Shown: positions 9,656 through 18,283, numbered from the stretch's first letter. The stretch: DNA of 64,000 bases from Blautia obeum ATCC 29174 (GCF_025147765.1 NZ_CP102265.1:2455001-2519000); one strand, 5' to 3'. Made by a program: numbers and translations. The notes: generated by a model from the letters alone, not told the origin.

Positions 9656-9686
9656 CCCATAAACAACATGTTATTTTCTATTCTGA

Positions 9687-10961
9687 TTATTCAGAAAGAG
9701 CTTTTTCTGTAGCCCATCCATCAACGAATGCGCTAACTACTGCATCCCAGTCACCTGTGCCTGCTGCATATGCTGTAAGAGCTGTACCAAGACCATTCTT
9801 CCACTCTTCAGATGGCATTGTTGTGAAGTTCCATGATACAGGTGTAAGACCAGCTTCTGTGTACTCAGCATCCTGTTTTACAAATACGTTTGTAGGAGCA
9901 ACTGCTGTTTTGAAAGGAATTGTGAATCCCATGTCTTCAGACATAGATTTTGTTCCTGCTTCAGATGTTACACACCAGTTCATGAAATCCAGAGTTGCCT
10001 GAACATCTTCTTCAGATGCATTCTTATTTACACACCAGTAGTTTTCTGTACCAGTTGCAAGTCCCTCGTTCTCATCGTCAACGCCGAAGTAGATCGGGAT
10101 CATAGCAAGTTCATCATCGCTGTATGTCTTAGCGAGTTCTGCATATTCCCAGGAACCATTCTGATAAAATACTGCATCTCCATTTACAAATTCATTTCTG
10201 GAGTCATCAGCTGTTTTAGCTGAAAGTTCGCTTCCATCGCATGTAGAATCTGTAATGTACAGATCAAATACATTCTTATACTGATCAAGATATGTTCCTT
10301 TGATTGCTTCTGTATCATCGATTCCATCTGCTTTGTATTCATAGTAGATTGGAAGGTTTGCAAGATGTGTTTTGAATCTCCAGTCAGAGGATCCGTCCAT
10401 ACCTGCTGAGGTGAAAGCACCTTTTACACCAATTTCATCTTTACGTGCCTGAATGTCGTCTGCTACTTTTTTGAGGTCATCAAAGCTCTTGATATCATCC
10501 AGAGTATATCCTGCTTTTTCAAGTAATGTTTTGTTTGTGATAAGTCCGTAAGATTCAATTACATATGCGATACCAGCTACAGCATCTCCATCTTTCAGTT
10601 CATACGCATCAGATGTAAGTTCTTTTGTAATATCTGCATCTTTCAGATCGTAGCAGTAATCTTTCCAGTTTTTAAGGCCAACCGGTCCATTTACCTGGAA
10701 CAGTGTCGGTGCATCGCTCTTTGCCATTTCTGACTGAAGAGTTGTCTCATACTGTCCGGATGCTGCTGTAACTACTGTTACATCTGTTCCTGTTTCTTCT
10801 GTGTAAGCTTTTGCCAGGTTCTGCCAGGCTTCATCCTGCTCTGGTTTGAAGTTGAGGTAGTAAACCTTTCCGCCTCCGTCTGCCATAACCGGTACTGACG
10901 GGATCATTGTAGCTGCCATTAAAGCTGCCATGCTCATTGCTGTAATTTTTTTCATTTTCAT
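9687..10961 (-). CDS. Extracellular sugar-binding protein of the ABC transporter
   Basis: A family 1 solute-binding protein of 424 aa. It has a signal peptide (MKMKKITAMSMAALMAATMIP...) with a probable signal peptidase I site after VMA. There is no Cys lipobox, although lipoprotein anchoring is the rule for Gram-positive binding proteins. The mature protein has the usual sugar-binding segments (WQNLAKAYTEETGTDV, VAGIAYVIESYGLITNKTLLEKAG, a DMGFTIPFK-like tail). It is the first gene of the operon, before the two permeases, behind the promoter and palindrome at 11015-11057. Either it is released, held by other means, or the true anchor is not obvious. The substrate is not determined. Confidence 0.92.
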   Translation of the reverse strand: MKMKKITAMSMAALMAATMIPSVPVMADGGGKVYYLNFKPEQDEAWQNLAKAYTEETGTDVTVVTAASGQYETTLQSEMAKSDAPTLFQVNGPVGLKNWKDYCYDLKDADITKELTSDAYELKDGDAVAGIAYVIESYGLITNKTLLEKAGYTLDDIKSFDDLKKVADDIQARKDEIGVKGAFTSAGMDGSSDWRFKTHLANLPIYYEYKADGIDDTEAIKGTYLDQYKNVFDLYITDSTCDGSELSAKTADDSRNEFVNGDAVFYQNGSWEYAELAKTYSDDELAMIPIYFGVDDENEGLATGTENYWCVNKNASEEDVQATLDFMNWCVTSEAGTKSMSEDMGFTIPFKTAVAPTNVFVKQDAEYTEAGLTPVSWNFTTMPSEEWKNGLGTALTAYAAGTGDWDAVVSAFVDGWATEKALSE

Positions 10962-11014
10962 AGTGATTGTCCTCTCCTTTACTTGTAAGATTTGTTCTTT
11001 CTTAAGCTGTCTTT

Positions 11015-11057
11015 ATTATAGTTTTTGTTGATTTTTTATACCATGATAAAAAATCAA
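11015..11057 (-). promoter_or_regulatory. Promoter and 12-bp inverted-repeat operator of the sugar ABC operon
   Basis: On the minus strand a consensus TATAAT (11015-11020) lies about 55 bases before the binding-protein ATG. Upstream, TTGATTTTTTAT (11028-11039) and ATAAAAAATCAA (11046-11057) form a perfect 12-bp inverted repeat around a 6-base centre. The -35 position (11038-11043, TGGTAT) falls exactly on the centre and matches the consensus poorly. This layout fits an activator-dependent or repressor-controlled promoter. The stem is too AT-rich to be a good terminator. Confidence 0.65.
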
Positions 11058-11122
11058 GAAATGTGTTCTTTTTTTCAGAAGAGTTTTATATTTTTTTATA
11101 AAAATATTTATAAAGGGGATCT

Positions 11123-11236
11123 ATGAAAAATTTATTTCATTTAGAAAATGAAGAAAGTTATACTTTGGAATGTATGGAAACCGCAGAAGGGACTTACCAG
11201 TCCCCTCTGCACACCCCTGGGCGGGATGATATATGA
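11123..11236 (+). CDS. Possible 37-aa small ORF
   Basis: ATG 11123 is preceded by AAAGGGG at good distance and opens a 37-codon frame starting MKNLFHLENEESYTLECMET and ending TPGRDDI. No family is recognised. It lies in the gap between the sugar operon promoter and the DUF308-like gene, on the opposite strand to both. It contains the hairpin at 11183-11210. It could be a small peptide, the remnant of a longer gene, or chance; the ribosome-binding site is the only positive sign. Confidence 0.25.
   Translation: MKNLFHLENEESYTLECMETAEGTYQSPLHTPGRDDI
11183..11210 (-). other. Strong 12-bp hairpin in an intergenic region
   Basis: GCAGAAGGGACT and AGTCCCCTCTGC are separated by four bases. The one imperfect position is a G-U wobble when read as minus-strand RNA and an A-C mismatch on the plus strand, so the structure is better in the minus transcript. 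It is downstream of the DUF308-like gene on that strand but lacks a T-run. Function unknown. Confidence 0.4.
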
Positions 11237-11353
11237 AGTTTTGTTTAAGACGGGAGCTTAGAAAATAAACCAGGTTATTCAGATAAGAAGATTATGGTGA
11301 GGGTGTCTGGTTCTTCGTAATTGGAATGGGAAGGTTGTGCCGAAAAGAAAAAG

Positions 11354-12448
11354 TCAGTCTTCTTTTTTATTATGTTTACGTTTGCGGGAGAACCTTCCAA
11401 GAAGGCTCTCATCTTTTGTGTCGGAGAGATCATCATCTGTGATCGTTGGCTCGGATACAACATATGCGCCTCTGCCGGCTGGTGGTGTATCGTTCTCCTG
11501 TCCGGTTATTGTACCTGTCGGTGCTTCTACTGATGTCTCATTTTCGTTTTCCTGTTCAACATCAAGTGACTCTTCCATCTCGGAAACTTCTCTATCCGCT
11601 TCTTCTTTACAGAAACCTTCCTGGCTGGCATTTTCCATACCTGCGGATTCTTTTTCTTCAAGGCACTCTGAAAATGCATCCTCTGTCACATCATCACTCT
11701 CTGACATTGTGCCTTCCATTTCTTCTGTACGCTCTTTTGGAGCTGTAGAATCCGTTTTCTTACGGGAACTCCATGGTGCATATTCCGGTTCCGGTGCAAT
11801 CGGTTCTTCCGGCTGTACGGAAGCTTCTGTATCCAGATCATCTGTCTCACCGCTATCTTCACCAGAAATAATCTCGCCATCTGCATCCACTGCTTCCACA
11901 TCCTGTTTGATTTCTTTCAGACCTTTTCTCAGAAGAATCAGATAGATCATATCAATCACACCATTACAGAGGAATATCCATCCGGCAAAGATTACCGTGT
12001 ATTTCACCATTGTAAATGGTTTTACTACCAGTGAAATACCAAGTGCAATGAAAATAATGCTTCCCAGAAGAAGGAACTTCCAGGAGTCTGCACCACGTTT
12101 TTTGAGTTTCAGGCTTCCCTTCAGTGACCAGATGCTGTCCACCAGAATAAATGTGCCAAGCAAAATCGGGAGAAGCTTGACAACAATCTGCGGGTTCATA
12201 AACAGGAAGATTCCAAGTACCATCAGAACACCACCAGAAAACAGATCAAAAATCGTGGAATTCAGTTTTTCCGCCACATAGATCAGGATATGATACAAAC
12301 CTACCAGAATCAGCAAAATTCCAAATACAAACTTACATATTACATTCACAGTACTGACCGGCATAAATACCAGACATGCACCAAGGGCTATGTATATGAT
12401 TGATGTTACAATCTGCCCTTTTAAAAAGTTATTGATTTTTTCCCACAT
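11354..12448 (-). CDS. DUF308/HdeD-like membrane protein with long acidic tail
   Basis: A 364-aa protein. The N-terminal 170 residues hold six hydrophobic helices with the repeated G-x-x-L-I-x-G pattern seen in DUF308 (HdeD-like) proteins. The C-terminal half is a highly acidic, Glu/Asp/Ser-rich, low-complexity cytoplasmic or surface tail ending in basic residues (RFSRKRKHNKKED). An ATG exists 8 codons further upstream, but AAAGGAG lies between the two and is spaced for ATG 12448 (MWEKINNFLK). The acidic tail is not a standard part of the family. HdeD in enterobacteria is linked to acid resistance; no such role is claimed here. Confidence 0.75.
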   Translation of the reverse strand: MWEKINNFLKGQIVTSIIYIALGACLVFMPVSTVNVICKFVFGILLILVGLYHILIYVAEKLNSTIFDLFSGGVLMVLGIFLFMNPQIVVKLLPILLGTFILVDSIWSLKGSLKLKKRGADSWKFLLLGSIIFIALGISLVVKPFTMVKYTVIFAGWIFLCNGVIDMIYLILLRKGLKEIKQDVEAVDADGEIISGEDSGETDDLDTEASVQPEEPIAPEPEYAPWSSRKKTDSTAPKERTEEMEGTMSESDDVTEDAFSECLEEKESAGMENASQEGFCKEEADREVSEMEESLDVEQENENETSVEAPTGTITGQENDTPPAGRGAYVVSEPTITDDDLSDTKDESLLGRFSRKRKHNKKED

Positions 12449-12535
12449 TGGTATCTGCTCCTTTCGTCCCAATGGATTTCATAAAAACAGTATACCTTTT
12501 TTCGACCAGTCCGTCTATAGGACATTCTGTGCAGG

Positions 12536-12561
12536 ATGTCCTTATTTCATGTCCTTATTTC
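12536..12561. repeat. 13-bp tandem duplication at the end of the exporter gene
   Basis: ATGTCCTTATTTC occurs twice in direct tandem (12536-12548 and 12549-12561), and a third ATGT follows. The stop codon of the convergently placed minus-strand gene (12560-12562) lies at the end of the second copy. Just left of it AGGACAT...ATGTCCT forms an imperfect hairpin that may act in termination. Confidence 0.6.
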
Positions 12562-13891
12562 ATGTACAATACCGGAATGTTTTATCAGTCAGTATCCTTG
12601 CAAAGATCAGTCCCAGGGGAAGGGCTGCTATGATCAGGATTGCTGCCGCAAACCAGGAAGCAGCAACAGAAAGTGACATAATCCCAAGATTATAAAATCC
12701 TCTATACAGATACAAACCCGGAACCATAATGACAATTGAAGGAACCGTCAGGGAGATTCTCGGGTATCCTACTTTGTTTTTAATCAGGGATGCAAGGATT
12801 CCTGCAGTTAATGCACCGATGAACGCTGCTGCAGCCGGTGGAATAGCTGACAGATCCACAAGTTCCAGTCTGAGTGTATTTGCAACAGCCCCGATCATCG
12901 CTGCCGTTGCTGCCAGCCTTACCGGACTGTTAAACATAACAGAAAAGCCAAATACCCCGCAGAAACTTGCTATCAGGTGAAGTACTATCCACATTCCTAC
13001 TGGCATGGACATCTTAATAAAGTCTACCGGCTGCAGGTGAAGAAGCAATGCCATGATCCAGGCAGCCATTGTTGCCACCAGAACGACGATCAGCGCATAC
13101 ATCAAACGTTCTGTACCCGATCTCATATCCAGCTTGGCAAGGTCAATCCCACTGGTAATAAACGGAAATCCCGGAATGATAAACAACATGGCACATATAT
13201 AACCGGCCTCATGCTGTACCGAAATGCCAAACAGCATTTCGCCAATCTTCAAAAATCCTGCATAAACAAGGCAGGCCAGAGAAACCGACGATACAATGCA
13301 TAAAAACAGGGTAAAATGATGTTTTGTCAGTTTGCATCGGAGAAAATTGCCAAATCCGGCACCTACAAAAGCGCAGAACATTTCAATAAAACCACCGCCG
13401 AGTAAAAAAGTAAATCCACAGCACGCAAGTGCCGCAGCGAATCCAAGTGCAATCGGGGAGTAAAGTCCATGAATTCGTTCAATATCATCCAGCAGCGTAT
13501 GCAGTTCTTCTCCTGACATGTCTTTTCCATCAATTTCAAATTCCCGGATAAAATGTTCCAGACGATTCAGTTTTGATGTGTTTACTCCTGTATTAGTGAG
13601 ACAAAGGGACTGGGTAAAGCCCTCCTCACCATCAAAACAGGTATACTCAATCGACATCAAACCAATATCTGCGGTACAGGTAATTCCCATAATCTCAGCC
13701 AGGGTATTCATCGAACTTCTGACTCGCCATGCACCTGTTCCACAGGACAGAAACATAATCCCCACTCGTCCGATGATTGATGCTTTTTCTGTCAGACTCG
13801 CCTGCGTGACCGGAATATCAGCACCATTTTCATCCGTATATTCGTGCCAGGCAATGTCCATGTGATTTTTTCTGATCACCGGTTGCATCAT
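12560..13891 (-). CDS. Fused threonine/serine exporter family membrane protein (ThrE-like)
   Basis: A 443-aa integral membrane protein. An N-terminal soluble region (about 1-140, with FLSCGTGAWRVRSSMNTLAEIMG) resembles the first domain of ThrE/DUF1212 proteins. About ten hydrophobic helices follow, with the characteristic IIPGFPFITSGIDLAKLDMRSGTERLMYA segment, and then a second small membrane domain of the ThrE_2 (DUF3815) type. In many bacteria these two halves are separate genes; here they are fused. The start is uncertain: a GTG at 13897 and ATGs at 13891 and 13888 are available and the Shine-Dalgarno is weak. Family members export threonine and serine; the substrate here is inferred. Confidence 0.82.
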   Translation of the reverse strand: MMQPVIRKNHMDIAWHEYTDENGADIPVTQASLTEKASIIGRVGIMFLSCGTGAWRVRSSMNTLAEIMGITCTADIGLMSIEYTCFDGEEGFTQSLCLTNTGVNTSKLNRLEHFIREFEIDGKDMSGEELHTLLDDIERIHGLYSPIALGFAAALACCGFTFLLGGGFIEMFCAFVGAGFGNFLRCKLTKHHFTLFLCIVSSVSLACLVYAGFLKIGEMLFGISVQHEAGYICAMLFIIPGFPFITSGIDLAKLDMRSGTERLMYALIVVLVATMAAWIMALLLHLQPVDFIKMSMPVGMWIVLHLIASFCGVFGFSVMFNSPVRLAATAAMIGAVANTLRLELVDLSAIPPAAAAFIGALTAGILASLIKNKVGYPRISLTVPSIVIMVPGLYLYRGFYNLGIMSLSVAASWFAAAILIIAALPLGLIFARILTDKTFRYCT

Positions 13892-13925
13892 ATACACATC
13901 CCAACTGCTTTATTCTTTTTCAAAA

Positions 13926-14729
13926 TCATTTTTCCAGCACCTTCATTTCTGACAGAATCGCTTCCCTGCATCCCAGTCCGATACCATTCGCAAGTTCAAT
14001 ATTCTTTTCCATTTCTCTTTCAAAATGACAGAATGGCAGGAAGATTCCCAGTTTGCTGGTGTGTTTTTCAATTCCATGCTCGTCACGTTTACCATAATAC
14101 ATCAATGCACGTGGCAGCTCCTCCTGTAATTTCATCAGATATTCCCAGACTATTGCATATATTTTTTCTTCATTGATTTCCAGATCTACAGACTGAGGGA
14201 ATTCGAAGAGTAAAAGGATTCCTGTATGTTCCGCATTCCGTATTGTCTCAATCTCTCCGTTCTGAGTATATCCATGACTTTCACGAAATCCATCTGCCAT
14301 ATACATACGGTAGTCTGGAATCTCATCCTGCTCTTCAAAGAGTTTATGGAACATCTTATACTTCTTTTCATAGATATGATTTTTTGATTCATCCAGAAGG
14401 TTTCCGTTTTCATCTGTAAGGAATATTGGATTCTCCACCCCTTTGTCATTAAAACGGATTGGAATCAGAAAAGAATTCCGGAGAAGATCAAATACACTGT
14501 TATTGCAGACTGCCATCATAAATGCAGAAAGATCTTTATTTTCATAAGCGTTGAATAAAGCCGCAGCAAAGACCGTTCCCGGAATGTCCGTTCCTGCACC
14601 CTCACTCTCTTCTGCTGACGGAATCGCTGCAAAAAATGTATCTTTTAAACGTTCGCAGGCACGTGGATTCTTCAGGATCTCGTCAAAAATCTGTTCCGCT
14701 TTTTCTTCTCTTGGAAATATTGTGCTCAT
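13926..14729 (-). CDS. Unrecognised 267-aa cytoplasmic protein
   Basis: A soluble protein with no signal peptide or membrane segment. An upstream in-frame ATG exists at 14786, but AAAGGAGG stands just before ATG 14729 (MSTIFPREEKAEQIFDEILK), which is chosen. Visible segments are a helical N-terminus, SVFDLLRNSFLIPIRF, LLLFEFPQSVDLEINEEKIYAIVWEY and a C-terminal FLPFCHFEREMEKNIELANGIGLG. I do not recognise a family. It has its own near-consensus promoter and stands alone between the exporter and the DUF951 gene, so it is probably monocistronic and well expressed. Confidence 0.7.
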   Translation of the reverse strand: MSTIFPREEKAEQIFDEILKNPRACERLKDTFFAAIPSAEESEGAGTDIPGTVFAAALFNAYENKDLSAFMMAVCNNSVFDLLRNSFLIPIRFNDKGVENPIFLTDENGNLLDESKNHIYEKKYKMFHKLFEEQDEIPDYRMYMADGFRESHGYTQNGEIETIRNAEHTGILLLFEFPQSVDLEINEEKIYAIVWEYLMKLQEELPRALMYYGKRDEHGIEKHTSKLGIFLPFCHFEREMEKNIELANGIGLGCREAILSEMKVLEK

Positions 14730-14751
14730 AATAAAGCCTCCTTTGTGCCTT

Positions 14752-14780
14752 ATTATAGGAGTACACCTGCAGAATGTAAA
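14752..14780 (-). promoter_or_regulatory. Near-consensus promoter of the 267-aa protein gene
   Basis: On the minus strand TTTACA (14775-14780), a 17-base spacer and TATAAT (14752-14757) precede the AAAGGAGG Shine-Dalgarno and ATG 14729. This is one of the strongest sigma-A matches in the window. Confidence 0.8.
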
Positions 14781-14852
14781 ATTCATCTCTTCTATATTAA
14801 ATATAACGAACTTGGATTATATCTTCTTTATTCTTTTCTGTAAAGAACTTTT

Positions 14853-15044
14853 TTAGTTTTCCTTTTTTTTCAGATTCTTCGTATTCTTTTCTACCATCTT
14901 ACGTGGAACCATGATCATATGTCCACACCCCATGCATTTCAGACGAAAATCTGCACCCACTCGCAGGATTTCCCATTCCTTGCTCCCACATGGATGTCCT
15001 TTCTTCAGGGTAACAATATCTCCTACATCGTAGATAAGTCCCAT
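14853..15044 (-). CDS. DUF951 family small zinc-ribbon-like protein
   Basis: A 63-aa protein matching the DUF951 family (Bacillus YyzM-like): YDVGDIVTLKKGHPCGSKEWEILRVG, then DFRLKCMGCGH with a CxxC knuckle and the conserved MVPR motif, ending in a lysine-rich tail. In many Firmicutes it lies near ParB or S6/single-strand-binding genes; here it follows the sirtuin gene by 23 bases. AGGAG precedes the ATG. Function is not established; nucleic-acid binding is plausible from size and charge. Confidence 0.85.
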   Translation of the reverse strand: MGLIYDVGDIVTLKKGHPCGSKEWEILRVGADFRLKCMGCGHMIMVPRKMVEKNTKNLKKKEN

Positions 15045-15067
15045 GTCTTTCTTTTCTCCTCGTAATA

Positions 15068-15796
15068 TTATTTGTTCACTTTTATCTGTGAGAAAACCTG
15101 TCCGATCGGCTCTTTGATAAGAAGGTCCGCATTACGGTCTCTCGGCGTGGAAGATTTGTTGATCACAACAAGTGCCTCACCACGGAAGTAATCGATTAGT
15201 CCGGCCGCCGGATAGACTGCCAGAGAAGTTCCACCGATGATAAGTACCTGTGCCTGCGAAATAGCTCTCACAGATTCTTCGATCGTATCGTTATCCAGTC
15301 CTTCCTCATAAAGTACCACATCTGGTTTGATCATTCCGCCACACTCGCAACGTGGTACTCCTGTACTGTGTTTCATATATGCAAAATCGAAAGATTTTCC
15401 ACAGCGCATGCAATGATTGCGGTAAACACTTCCATGAAGTTCCAGAACTTTCTTACTTCCTGCCATCTGGTGAAGATTATCAATATTCTGTGTGATGACC
15501 GCTTTTAGTTTGCCAGCCTCTTCCAGCTCTGCCAGTTTCAGATGAGCCGCATTCGGCTTCGCAGTATCACAGAGCATTTTATCCCTGTAAAATTTGTAAA
15601 ATTCCTCCGGATGATTCAGAAAGAATGTATGACTCAGGATCGTCTCCGGTGGAAAATCATATTTCTGATGATACAGTCCGTCCTGGGAACGGAAATCCGG
15701 GATCCCACTCTCCGTCGATACACCTGCTCCTCCAAAAAACACAATGTTGTCATGCTGATCGATCAGTTCCTGCAGTTTCACGATTTTTTCATCCAT
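15068..15796 (-). CDS. cobB: NAD-dependent protein deacetylase/deacylase, Sir2 family
   Basis: A 242-aa sirtuin that removes acyl groups from lysine using NAD. Motifs are GAGVSTESGIPDFR (NAD binding), TQNIDNLH, the catalytic His in ELHGS, a zinc site with CMRCG and CEC, GGTSLAVYPA, and VINKS near the C-terminus. Two ATGs are possible; AGGAGG is too close to 15802 and well spaced for 15796, giving MDEKIVKLQELI. The start is two bases after the sortase stop codon (TGATCATG), so the two genes are cotranscribed. Confidence 0.95.
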   Translation of the reverse strand: MDEKIVKLQELIDQHDNIVFFGGAGVSTESGIPDFRSQDGLYHQKYDFPPETILSHTFFLNHPEEFYKFYRDKMLCDTAKPNAAHLKLAELEEAGKLKAVITQNIDNLHQMAGSKKVLELHGSVYRNHCMRCGKSFDFAYMKHSTGVPRCECGGMIKPDVVLYEEGLDNDTIEESVRAISQAQVLIIGGTSLAVYPAAGLIDYFRGEALVVINKSSTPRDRNADLLIKEPIGQVFSQIKVNK

Positions 15797-15798
15797 GA

Positions 15799-16695
15799 TC
15801 ATCCCTCCTGTACAGTCACACTGTCTACCGATGCAGCATCACTGTTAGCACTTCCCGCATTCTCACCACTTCCGTCATCCTCGGCATTGACTCTTTTTCC
15901 CTGTACAACAAATCGTGTAGATTCATTTCCTGTACAGGTAGACAGTGTTACAATCTTATCTTTGATCGTCAGTTCAGTATCTTCTGTTTTAATATCCGAA
16001 TAGCTCTTGATCTTTTTCAGATATTCTTCAAATTCCTCTCCAGGGCCTTTGAACAATGTATATGTGTCACTGTTCACTCCAGTCGTATATGCGGATATGA
16101 TCTCATACCGATAATTCTTATCCGGAGTCAGAATCCAGAAGTATCTGTCATTGTTATACAGCTTTTCATCTTCCGTAAACTTCTTCAGATGTCCGAACAT
16201 TGATCCATTTTTCATGTTATGTCCGTAGACCAGTGTATTACAGTCATTGAAATCTCTGCCATTTTCGTAATCCACAAAGATCGTTCCTGCAAAATTATAA
16301 TTCTTCTCATAGGTCTGATGAAGATATGTCTGATTGTCCTTTCCCTGCACGATCGGATAACTGATATCCGGCAGTGCATCTACGTAGATCCAGCCAATCA
16401 CATCATCATTTATACTCTTCAGTTTTTCAAAATCAACATCTATTGGCGGTTTCGGCTGTGCGTCCGGTCCTGCCACTTCCGTACTGTCCGGATCACGTTC
16501 TGTAACCGCCATTTCTTCAATTGAATTATACTCATTCGTTCCTTTTCTGTATTCTGTATAGATATGATACAGATTGTAGGCTGCATAACAGAACACTGCG
16601 ATTGCCACAACCAGTGCTATCGTAAGAATCACATCACTTTTCTTTTTTTTCTTCTGTTCAGGCTGTTCCTGTGTACCGTTCTTGTTTTCTTCCAT
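15799..16695 (-). CDS. srtB: Class B sortase
   Basis: A 298-aa membrane-anchored cysteine transpeptidase. A lysine-rich N-terminus is followed by one membrane helix (about 20-45), then the sortase barrel with catalytic His in LVYGHNM (about 159), Cys in VTLSTC (about 254) and Arg in STRFVVQG (about 261). The spacing and the long insertion between His and Cys fit class B. The last 30 residues are an acidic Ser/Ala-rich tail beyond the usual end. ATG 16701 is too close to AGGAG, so 16695 is preferred. No obvious substrate with a sorting motif is in the window. Confidence 0.93.
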   Translation of the reverse strand: MEENKNGTQEQPEQKKKKKSDVILTIALVVAIAVFCYAAYNLYHIYTEYRKGTNEYNSIEEMAVTERDPDSTEVAGPDAQPKPPIDVDFEKLKSINDDVIGWIYVDALPDISYPIVQGKDNQTYLHQTYEKNYNFAGTIFVDYENGRDFNDCNTLVYGHNMKNGSMFGHLKKFTEDEKLYNNDRYFWILTPDKNYRYEIISAYTTGVNSDTYTLFKGPGEEFEEYLKKIKSYSDIKTEDTELTIKDKIVTLSTCTGNESTRFVVQGKRVNAEDDGSGENAGSANSDAASVDSVTVQEG

Positions 16696-16770
16696 AATCA
16701 TACTCCTCGTAAAATGGCTTATTCTTATGCTGGAAACACATCCCCTCCAGTATGTACCTGCATGTTTTAT

Positions 16771-16779
16771 ATTATACCA
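16771..16779 (-). promoter_or_regulatory. Extended -10 promoter of the sortase-sirtuin operon
   Basis: The minus strand reads TGGTATAAT, a consensus -10 with the TG extension, about 75 bases before the sortase start codon. No good -35 lies 17 bases upstream. Confidence 0.55.
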
Positions 16780-16896
16780 TATTCTTCTGCACTGTACGTA
16801 ATCAAATCATTTCTTTTATTTTTTTATCATCTTATCACTTTTGCGAAAAAATGGCTATGAGATTTTCAACAGATATGATAAAATGAACTCATTGTC

Positions 16897-16914
16897 GTTA
16901 CTGTACACAGTAAC
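16897..16914 (+). other. Palindromic hairpin in the pfp leader
   Basis: GTTACTG and CAGTAAC flank the 4-base loop TACA about 30 bases before the start codon of the phosphofructokinase gene. It could be an operator or a 5' mRNA stabilising stem. A possible -10 (TATGAT) lies about 15 bases before it. Confidence 0.45.
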
Positions 16915-16946
16915 CTATTATCAGTCCAATCGGAGGTATATAATCA

Positions 16947-18179
16947 ATGGCAAAAAAAAATCTTATCGTCGGACAGTCCGGTGGACCGACTGCCGTCATC
17001 AATAGCAGTCTCTACGGTGTCGTTTCTGAAGGTCTCTCCCATCCTGACACGATCGAACATGTATATGGTATGGTAAATGGTATCGAAGGCTTTTTAAATG
17101 ACTGTATTCTTGATTTCGAAGAAGCTCTTCCGGGCGAAGATCTGAACGGACTCAAATCAACTCCGGGCGCCTATCTTGGTTCCTGTCGTTACAAGCTTCC
17201 GGAATCTCTGGAGGATCCGGTCTACCCGGCTCTTTTTAAAAAATTTGAAGAATTAAATATCGGCTGGTTCTTCTATATTGGCGGCAATGATTCCATGGAT
17301 ACCGTCAGCAAACTTTCACGCTATGCCGAACACATCGGAAGTTCTATCCGCGTAATTGGAGAGCCCAAAACCATCGACAATGATCTTGTACACACCGATC
17401 ATACTCCCGGCTTCGGAAGTGCCGCGAAATATGTCGCTTCCACTGTCCGCGAGATCACAACCGATGCCAATGTATATGAAAAGAAATCTGTAACGATCAT
17501 CGAGATCATGGGACGGCATGCCGGATGGCTGACTGCCGCCAGTGCACTGGCCCGCAAATACGATGGAGACAATCCGCTGTTTATCTATCTTCCGGAAGTT
17601 GCTTTTGATCAGGATGTCTTCCTTAAGGATCTGGAGAAAGCATTCGAAAAGAACTGTAATCTGATCGTATGTGTCTCCGAGGGAATCCATGACGCAGATG
17701 GTACTTTTATCTGTGAATATGACAGTTCCGTAGGAACCGATACTTTCGGTCACAAAATGCTTGCAGGCTGCGGCAAATATCTCGAAAATCTGGTACGCAG
17801 CCGTCTCGGTGTCAAAGCCCGTTCCGTTGAACTGAATGTCAGTCAGCGCTGCTCTGCATCTCTGATTTCTGCCACAGACCAGAAGGAAGCCATAACTGCA
17901 GGAAAGTTTGGTGTTCAGGCTGCTCTTAACGGTGAAACAGGCAAAATGGTATCTTTTATCCGCCAGACAGACTCTGAAGGTAATTATCAGATGGTATGCG
18001 GACTTGAAGATGTCAACGCAATCTGCAATGAAGAAAAAACAGTTCCACTTACATGGATCACTTCTGACGGACATGATGTCACAGAAGATTTCATCCGTTA
18101 CGCCCGTCCGCTCATTCAGGGAAATATAGAGGTTCCTCTCGGCGAGGACGGTCTGCCAAAATTCGTATACCGAAAATAA
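16947..18179 (+). CDS. pfp: 6-phosphofructokinase, pyrophosphate-dependent type
   Basis: A 410-aa glycolytic enzyme phosphorylating fructose-6-phosphate. The N-terminal loop is GQSGGPTAVINSS. The nucleotide/PPi discrimination sites are GGND (112-115) and EPKTIDND with Lys141. ATP enzymes have Gly at the last position of GGDG and no Lys before TIDND, so these residues point to pyrophosphate as donor. IIEIMGRHAGWLTAASALA and the AGKFGVQAALNG segment also match. AATCGGAGG precedes the ATG. Convergent with a nucleobase permease across a bidirectional terminator. Donor specificity is inferred from motifs only. Confidence 0.9.
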   Translation: MAKKNLIVGQSGGPTAVINSSLYGVVSEGLSHPDTIEHVYGMVNGIEGFLNDCILDFEEALPGEDLNGLKSTPGAYLGSCRYKLPESLEDPVYPALFKKFEELNIGWFFYIGGNDSMDTVSKLSRYAEHIGSSIRVIGEPKTIDNDLVHTDHTPGFGSAAKYVASTVREITTDANVYEKKSVTIIEIMGRHAGWLTAASALARKYDGDNPLFIYLPEVAFDQDVFLKDLEKAFEKNCNLIVCVSEGIHDADGTFICEYDSSVGTDTFGHKMLAGCGKYLENLVRSRLGVKARSVELNVSQRCSASLISATDQKEAITAGKFGVQAALNGETGKMVSFIRQTDSEGNYQMVCGLEDVNAICNEEKTVPLTWITSDGHDVTEDFIRYARPLIQGNIEVPLGEDGLPKFVYRK

Positions 18180-18244
18180 AATGCATCCTCTCGGAGCGTT
18201 TGGGGCTTTATTGGAATATTACAAAGTAATTTCTTATAAAGTCC

Positions 18245-18282
18245 AAAATCTCCACTCCCGATTGACAGAGAGTGGAGATTTT
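18245..18282. terminator. Bidirectional intrinsic terminator
   Basis: AAAATCTCCACTC (18245-18257) pairs perfectly with GAGTGGAGATTTT (18270-18282) around a 12-base loop. T-rich sequence follows in the plus direction and A/T-rich sequence precedes it. It ends pfp on the plus strand and the permease gene on the minus strand. Confidence 0.88.
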
Positions 18283-18283
18283 A

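Noticed and set aside
11337..11945. Ser-rich plus-strand frame opposite the DUF308-like gene
   Set aside because: It mirrors the Glu/Asp-rich tail coded on the minus strand, which explains its serine bias.
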